Assembly: GCA_020853455.1 (NCBI GenBank)
Contig: JADYYV010000197.1
Span: 1-6,699 of the forward strand
Source of the DNA: Alphaproteobacteria bacterium
Lineage (GTDB): Bacteria; Pseudomonadota; Alphaproteobacteria; Micavibrionales; UBA2020
Direction: 5' to 3'
Length of the DNA stretch: 6,699 nt
Under the pieces are notes generated by a model. It saw only the letters and a list, made by a program, of their open reading frames with translations, was not told the DNA's origin and searched no databases. Both the position numbers and the translations under genes were made by a program. Shown here one piece after another: positions 1 through 3,442 of this stretch; position 1 is the stretch's first letter, and the number at the start of each line of letters is the position of its first letter.

Positions 1-1073
1 CCCGCCATCATCAATGTGCCGCCCGATTGCATCTGCACCGTCGTCTGCGCGCGGCGCACCGACAGGCCCGGGATGATCGTGTTGATCAGCGTCACGCTGT
101 TCGCTTCCGACCGCTCGGACACTTCCGAGGTCAGCTGCAGCGAAATGCGGTCCTGATCCAGCACGGTCGGGATAAAGTTGAGCGACACGCCGAACTGGCG
201 GAATTCGATCGTGACGTTGCCGTCCTGGTCGCGTCCGGCCGGCACGGGGAATTCGCCGCCGGCCAGGAAGCCCGCGGTTTCGCCCGAAATGGCGGTCAGG
301 GTCGGTTCGGCCAGCGTGTTGATCAGGCCGTCGCGTTCAAGCCCGCGCACGTCGATGTTGAACGGGCCGAAATGGCCGCCCGGCGGATCGACGGTCAGCA
401 CGCCGTTGCCGAACTGGGTCAGCGCCGACAGGCCGACGCCGGTCGCGGTGTCGAAATCGGTGCCGTTGATGCTGACGCCAAGCTCGCGCAGCACATCGCG
501 CTGCGCCTCCAGCACTTTTACCTTCAGCATGACCTGCTGCTCGCCTGCGACCGTCATCAGATCAACCAGCGTGCGGTTGGCCGCGCCCGCGCCGACAAAG
601 CGGCTGGCGACGTCGCGGATCTGGTTGGCGATCATGGCAGAGGACGCGCGGCCCTTCAGCACGACGCTGTTATTGACGGTGGAAACGGTGATCTTTTCCT
701 TGGGGAACAGGTTTTTCAGCGTGCTGCGCAGCGTCGCGTCATCGACCGAGACATGCACGGCGATATCGGCCAGCTGGTTGCCTTCCGCGTCAAAGGCCAG
801 GATGTTGGTGTCGCCCACGCCGCGCCCGACCACATATAAACGGTCCGCGCGCAAAGACCCCACATCGGCGATGCCGGGGTTGGCGACAAGAATGTCGGCC
901 GCCGGTTTCGACAGCACGATCGTTTCGGCCTTGCCGGCGACCAGCGTGACGCTGGGCGACGCCGCCCCTTGCGCAACGACCGAAAGGCCGGCCGTCCACA
1001 GGACGACCGCCGCCGTTGCGACCAGCCGTTTGCCAAGGCTCTGTTTCATGATGGATGTCATGAGATGTTTCAT
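1..1073 (-). CDS. cpaC: CpaC/RcpA-type secretin of the Tad/Flp pilus (3' end cut by window edge)
   Basis: Outer-membrane secretin that forms the exit pore for the Flp pilus. I translated 357 codons; the gene runs off the left edge, so probably the last 100 or more residues of the secretin domain are missing. A signal peptide occupies about residues 1-38 (basic start, hydrophobic 18-34, Ala-rich end). It is followed by a pilus-formation N-terminal domain at about 41-110 (VANPGIADV at 63-71, YVVGRGVGDTNI at 80-91) and a BON-like segment at about 113-160 (VSTVNNSVVLKGRAS). The secretin core begins near 178. It carries the family hallmark at about 253-279 (TLAEPTLTAISGETAGFLAG, then GEFPVP) and a following FGVSLNFIPTV. 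The ATG at 1073 overlaps the cpaB stop (ATGA) and has GGGAGGA 5 nt upstream. Internal ATGs at codons 5 and 9 are less well placed. Family identity is very firm. Confidence 0.95.
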   Translation of the reverse strand, partial: MKHLMTSIMKQSLGKRLVATAAVVLWTAGLSVVAQGAASPSVTLVAGKAETIVLSKPAADILVANPGIADVGSLRADRLYVVGRGVGDTNILAFDAEGNQLADIAVHVSVDDATLRSTLKNLFPKEKITVSTVNNSVVLKGRASSAMIANQIRDVASRFVGAGAANRTLVDLMTVAGEQQVMLKVKVLEAQRDVLRELGVSINGTDFDTATGVGLSALTQFGNGVLTVDPPGGHFGPFNIDVRGLERDGLINTLAEPTLTAISGETAGFLAGGEFPVPAGRDQDGNVTIEFRQFGVSLNFIPTVLDQDRISLQLTSEVSERSEANSVTLINTIIPGLSVRRAQTTVQMQSGGTLMMA

Positions 1074-1957
1074 GGGTTTCCTCCCTGTTGTCCGGCGGCG
1101 CGGACGGGTACGTTCTGTACGGTGTTGCCGTTATAGACCCTGACTGTGGCGGCGGGGCCGCCCGTGGTCATGACCTGGTTCAGTTTGCGTATGACTTCGG
1201 ATGTGCCGGCTTCGGTCGTGAGCGGTGTCACGACGGATTCAGCGGTGTCTTTTTCGCCGATGCGGCGCAGCGCCAGCGACAATTCGCCCATCTGCGCTGC
1301 CAGCGCCAGTACCTCGGCGCCTTCGCGCGTGACTTCGACCGTCACGACCTTGGCGATCTTCGCCTCGCGGCCTTCGTCCTTAAAGGACTGGTCGACGGCC
1401 ATGACTTTCACGTTTGACAGAACTGTCTGGCTGGCGAAACGGCCGATCAGCACCTCGCCCACCGCCTGCGTCGGGCCGGGCAGGTTCGCCTGGTACGAAA
1501 GAATGATATCGACGTTGTCACCGGGGGCGACGAAGCCGCCGACCGAGGTCACGTCGTTGATGCGCAGGCCGACGGCGCGCATGCCGGGGGAAATGGTCGC
1601 GGCCAGAAAGTTCTTGCCGCCCTTCACGTCGGGGATCAGCGCCTGACGCGTGATCGGCTCCCCGCCTTCGACGGTGCGGCGCAGCGGCGTGTCAAAAATT
1701 TCGGGCATCTTGCCGTCGGCGTAATCTTCGCGTTTGTAGACGCCGCTATACATGCCGCCCGACGGCCACGGTTCCCAATGCACGTTTTCGTTTTTCAGCT
1801 TTTCGCCGATCAGCATCTGCTTGTTCGCGACCAGCACCTGCGCCGACGTATCCGCTTTGGCCGGGCCTTTCGGGGACACTTTGGCCTGCACGATAAGGGC
1901 GACGACAATCGCCACCATCAACGCGCCGCCCATGACCATTAATACGCTTCTATTCAT
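1070..1957 (-). CDS. cpaB: CpaB/RcpC pilus assembly protein (SAF domain)
   Basis: Periplasmic, membrane-anchored assembly protein thought to work with the CpaC secretin in Tad pilus biogenesis. The protein has 295 residues, a normal length for the family. One membrane segment lies at residues 5-23, right after a short MNRS start. A SAF-type domain follows at about 40-108 (VLVANKQMLIGEKL, then RRTVEGGEPITRQAL). The RcpC/CpaB domain spans about 118-235, with the characteristic GMRAVGLRINDVTSVGGFV at 125-143, PGDNVDIIL at 145-153 and VTVEVTREGAEVLALAAQMG at 205-224. A short tail (VRVYNGNTVQNV) ends the protein. The ATG at 1957 has GGGGAG upstream. The gene sits 81 bp after cpaA and overlaps cpaC by ATGA, so cpaB and cpaC are almost certainly cotranscribed. 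Confidence 0.95.
   Translation of the reverse strand: MNRSVLMVMGGALMVAIVVALIVQAKVSPKGPAKADTSAQVLVANKQMLIGEKLKNENVHWEPWPSGGMYSGVYKREDYADGKMPEIFDTPLRRTVEGGEPITRQALIPDVKGGKNFLAATISPGMRAVGLRINDVTSVGGFVAPGDNVDIILSYQANLPGPTQAVGEVLIGRFASQTVLSNVKVMAVDQSFKDEGREAKIAKVVTVEVTREGAEVLALAAQMGELSLALRRIGEKDTAESVVTPLTTEAGTSEVIRKLNQVMTTGGPAATVRVYNGNTVQNVPVRAAGQQGGNP
1079..1085 (-). promoter_or_regulatory. Ribosome binding site of cpaC inside the end of cpaB
   Basis: GGGAGGA on the minus strand lies 5 nt before the ATG at 1073, within the last codons of cpaB. It fixes the cpaC start and supports translational coupling through the ATGA overlap at 1070-1073. Confidence 0.8.
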
Positions 1958-2038
1958 GATAACTCCCCAATCGGATAGTACCCCGATTTCATTCTTGCAC
2001 AGGAAACCCTGAATGTGTCCAGAAAAAAATGTGGATTC

Positions 2039-2569
2039 TTAATGGATTATTTTAAAAAGCTCACCTAATTGGTGAGTTATGAGTCCGCCATGCAACAGAG
2101 CCATCCATGCTCCGAAACTTATGGCAATGCCATATGGAATCTTGTTCTCGCCCTTTTGCGCCGCCGCGACCCAGCCGCCGTCGCGCGGGTTGCTGAACGG
2201 CTTTTTCTTTTTCATCCAAAGCGTAAGCACGCCGATCACGCCGCCCGCAACGGCCATCCAGAACACGAAAACCATCACGCCCTGCGCCGCGATCCAGATC
2301 GCCAGCGCCGATGCGAATTTGGAATCCCCGCCGCCCATCATGCCCGCCACGAACATCAGGTAGGTCACGATAAAAATAATCGCGAGCGCCAGGAAATGTT
2401 TCCATAGCGGGTCAAAAACTTCCGGCGACGCGACGCAGGCGACGGCGAACGCCGCCAGCACGATCACGGAATAAAGGTTGGGAATGCGCAAAGACGTCGC
2501 ATCCGACACGCACGCCATCAGCGTGACCACGAAAACGATGGCGATGCAGGACAGGACGATCATGGACAA
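2039..2569 (-). CDS. cpaA: CpaA/TadV-type prepilin peptidase
   Basis: Integral inner-membrane aspartic protease (A24 family) that removes the leader of Flp prepilins and, in Tad systems, of TadE-type pseudopilins. The protein has 176 residues, typical of the small CpaA/TadV class that lacks the N-terminal methyltransferase domain of PilD. The two catalytic aspartates are visible: D23 in CVSDATSLRIPN, and D82 in the GxGD motif (GMMGGGDSK, 76-84). Hydrophobic segments lie at about 3-20, 33-47, 57-77, 86-118 (probably two helices) and 148-161. The family PYG motif is at 145-147. The likely start is the TTG at 2569, which has GAAGG 5 nt upstream. An ATG two codons later (2563) is the alternative, 11 nt from that site. 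The gene follows the second pilin gene by 70 bp, so the peptidase is encoded next to a substrate. Confidence 0.94.
   Translation of the reverse strand: MSMIVLSCIAIVFVVTLMACVSDATSLRIPNLYSVIVLAAFAVACVASPEVFDPLWKHFLALAIIFIVTYLMFVAGMMGGGDSKFASALAIWIAAQGVMVFVFWMAVAGGVIGVLTLWMKKKKPFSNPRDGGWVAAAQKGENKIPYGIAISFGAWMALLHGGLITHQLGELFKIIH
2054..2076 (-). terminator. Terminator-like hairpin inside the last codons of cpaA
   Basis: On the minus strand CTCACC, a 5-nt loop (AATTA) and GGTGAG form a perfect 6-bp stem, followed by C and TTTTT. It lies 13-35 bp before the end of the cpaA stop codon, so ribosomes translating cpaA would cover it. It could cause partial termination before cpaB when cpaA is poorly translated. 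The U-tract is short and is followed by AAA, so efficiency is uncertain. Confidence 0.4.
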
Positions 2570-2574
2570 AAGCG

Positions 2575-2579
2575 CCTTC
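2575..2579 (-). promoter_or_regulatory. Ribosome binding site favouring a TTG start for cpaA
   Basis: GAAGG on the minus strand is 5 nt from TTG at 2569 but 11 nt from the ATG at 2563. The spacing favours the TTG. The two starts differ by only two residues, so the protein is nearly unchanged. Confidence 0.5.
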
Positions 2580-2639
2580 GGCAGGGAACGGCGGGCGCGC
2601 GTGACAGTTGCGCACGGCCTTGGGTTGATCCGGAAAAAA

Positions 2640-2807
2640 TCAGGCGAACTGCTGCAGAATTGAATCGAAGAACGCGCCCAGTTTGGAGCCCAGCACGATG
2701 ACGACGGCCGAGATAGCGAGTGCGATGCCGGCTGCGATCAGTCCGTATTCGATCGCCGTTGCGCCGTCGCAGGTGCTGATAAACTTTTTGACCAATTGCT
2801 TGAACAT
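2640..2807 (-). CDS. flp: Flp-type pilin 2 (prepilin)
   Basis: Small Flp/Fap-family prepilin of 55 residues, the structural or a minor pilin of the Tad pilus. A 15-residue leader ends in CDG. Cleavage after G15 would leave a 40-residue mature pilin beginning ATAIEYGLIAAGIA, with the Glu-Tyr pair at mature positions 5-6 that defines Flp pilins. The hydrophobic helix is followed by a short tail ending FFDSILQQFA. I chose the ATG at 2807 because AAGGGG lies 7 nt upstream; an in-frame TTG at 2831 has no such support. Mature identity to the other pilin here is about 26 of 40 residues, so they are paralogues. It is first in the unit leading into cpaA, cpaB and cpaC. The leader contains an unusual Cys at position 13. 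Confidence 0.93.
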   Translation of the reverse strand: MFKQLVKKFISTCDGATAIEYGLIAAGIALAISAVVIVLGSKLGAFFDSILQQFA

Positions 2808-2852
2808 GAAAAAACCCCTTAGATGCCCCAAGCCCGAAAATACAAAGCTTCC

Positions 2853-2881
2853 CCTATACTTTCATTTTAGTGCCGCCATGA
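2853..2881 (-). promoter_or_regulatory. Candidate promoter of the flp2-cpaABC unit
   Basis: On the minus strand a -10-like TATAGG (2853-2858) is preceded, after 17 bp, by a poor -35 (TCATGG, 2876-2881). A weak -35 directly next to the TTAA-N7-TTAA box would fit an activator-dependent promoter. Transcription would start near 2846, about 40 nt before the pilin ATG. This rests on pattern only. Confidence 0.3.
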
Positions 2882-2896
2882 TTAATGCACTGTTAA
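2882..2896. promoter_or_regulatory. TTAA-N7-TTAA element (CtrA-box-like)
   Basis: A perfect TTAA, 7 bp (TGCACTG on plus), TTAA. This is the consensus form of the CtrA site, and in Caulobacter CtrA controls pilus genes. It is the only perfect match I found in the window. It lies in an intergenic region, directly upstream of the candidate -35 of the second pilin gene. A half-site-like TTAACCAT lies about 14 bp further upstream on the minus strand. Binding is inferred, not shown. Confidence 0.4.
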
Positions 2897-2928
2897 AAAG
2901 CGTCATCACATGGTTAACGCCGCCCGCT

Positions 2929-2960
2929 AAAACAAAAGCCCGCCTTTGTATGACGGGCTT
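2929..2960 (-). terminator. Rho-independent terminator after pilin gene 1
   Basis: On the minus strand AAGCCCG, an 11-nt loop and CGGGCTT form a 7-bp stem (2960-2954 with 2942-2936), followed by TTGTTTT. It starts 26 bp after the stop codon of the first pilin gene, and separates that gene from the second pilin gene. Confidence 0.8.
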
Positions 2961-2986
2961 CTGTTTCGCGGTGTATCCGGCGTCTA

Positions 2987-3142
2987 TTAGCCCAGCTTGT
3001 CCGACACGCTGGTGAACAGTGTGTTCAGTTTCGAGCCGAGCACGAAGACGATGGCAGCGATAGCGACCGCGATGCCGGCTGCAATCAGGCCGTACTCGAT
3101 TGCGGTTGCGCCTTCTTCGTTGCGAATGAATTTCTTAAGCAT
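2987..3142 (-). CDS. flp: Flp-type pilin 1 (probable major prepilin)
   Basis: Prepilin of 51 residues, read directly from the sequence: MLKKFIRNEEG leader (11 residues, basic then acidic), then a predicted 40-residue mature pilin starting ATAIEYGLIAAGIA and ending VSDKLG. Cleavage after G11 and the Glu-Tyr at mature positions 5-6 are the Flp-family signature. CpaA would process it, after which it assembles through the N-terminal hydrophobic helix. GGAGGG lies 4 nt before the ATG at 3142, the strongest ribosome binding site among the pilin genes. The gene stands alone: a terminator lies on each side, and it has about 300 bp of AT-rich upstream DNA. Those features and the strong translation signal suggest it is the abundant pilin; that is inference. 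Its paralogue is 180 bp downstream. Confidence 0.95.
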   Translation of the reverse strand: MLKKFIRNEEGATAIEYGLIAAGIAVAIAAIVFVLGSKLNTLFTSVSDKLG

Positions 3143-3218
3143 ATTACCCTCCATAGGTATGTTTGTGTTTTGTGTTTGCGTTCGTTGTAAGGTTGTGAAC
3201 CCGCTCCCTTATATCTTT

Positions 3219-3247
3219 ATCATACTGCGGATTCGCTTAACATTCAG
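3219..3247 (-). promoter_or_regulatory. Candidate promoter of pilin gene 1
   Basis: TATGAT (5 of 6 to the -10 consensus) and CTGAAT (3 of 6 to the -35 consensus) with 17-bp spacing on the minus strand. The start would be near 3212, giving a leader of about 70 nt. The TATAAT at 3335-3340 is an alternative, but it has no recognisable -35 at the right distance. Confidence 0.35.
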
Positions 3248-3321
3248 TAAATAGAGGGTGTAGGACAGGTTAATTTACAAGTATTCGCACAAATTCTGCA
3301 GTTATCAGGGGTTTTATTTGC

Positions 3322-3333
3322 ATCAAATTTGAT
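3322..3333. repeat. 12-bp perfect palindrome ATCAAATTTGAT
   Basis: A perfect inverted repeat without a spacer, one base from the TATAAT sequence at 3335-3340, in the control region of pilin gene 1. Its size and position suit a dimeric regulator's operator. AT-rich DNA makes chance palindromes commoner, so the role is open. Confidence 0.4.
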
Positions 3334-3378
3334 ATTATAAAAAGTATTTAAAATTGTTCTTAGTCATCCCTTGTAATC

Positions 3379-3413
3379 AAAAGGAAAAAGCCGGAAATCG
3401 CTTTCCGGCTTTT
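3379..3413 (-). terminator. Strong rho-independent terminator after tadG
   Basis: On the minus strand a perfect 12-bp stem (AAAAGCCGGAAA with TTTCCGGCTTTT) closes on a GCGA tetraloop, a stable GNRA type. The 3' arm ends in TTTT and continues T, CC, TTTT. It begins 30 bp after the tadG stop and ends the tadE-tadG unit. The A-tract on the other arm would let it work on the plus strand too, but no plus-strand gene is supported here. Confidence 0.9.
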
Positions 3414-3442
3414 CTTTAACGGTTGTGATTCAGTTGCAACAC

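Larger units (their letters stand above)
3143..3442 (-). promoter_or_regulatory. 300-bp intergenic control region of pilin gene 1
   Basis: This stretch between tadG and pilin gene 1 holds no gene I can support. From the tadG side it contains the tadG terminator (3379-3413), a TATAAT on the minus strand (3335-3340), a 12-bp perfect palindrome (3322-3333) and a -10-like TATGAT (3219-3224). The TATGAT sits 17 bp from a weak -35 (CTGAAT, 3242-3247). The -35 overlaps a 7-of-8 match to TTAA-N7-TTAA (3237-3251). From about 3200 to 3157 the RNA leader is almost only A and C, so it is likely unstructured. The base composition is far more AT-rich than the flanking genes. The exact promoter is not decided. 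Confidence 0.5.

Noticed and set aside
27..1143. Long open frames on the plus strand opposite cpaC
   Set aside because: They are antisense to a gene whose every domain matches the CpaC family. Their translations are Arg/Ala/Pro/Ser-rich, as GC-rich shadow frames are.
1958..2038. 81-bp gap between cpaA and cpaB
   Set aside because: I looked for a promoter or small gene and saw only a T7 run without a stem and the cpaB ribosome binding site.
2570..2639. Possible terminator at the T6 run just after the pilin 2 stop
   Set aside because: No convincing stem precedes the T-run; only a 4-bp GGCG/CGCC pairing with a very long loop can be drawn.
2808..2831. TTG start at 2831 giving pilin 2 eight extra residues
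   Set aside because: The ATG at 2807 has AAGGGG at 7 nt, which lies inside this extension, and gives a normal short prepilin leader.
2862..2906. 14-codon mini-ORF upstream of the second pilin gene (MTLFNSALIMAALK)
   Set aside because: It has no good ribosome binding site, would begin upstream of the promoter candidate, and is short enough to be chance.
2997..3254. 85-codon plus-strand frame across pilin gene 1
   Set aside because: It is antisense to the clear Flp pilin and runs into the control region; nothing in it supports a protein.
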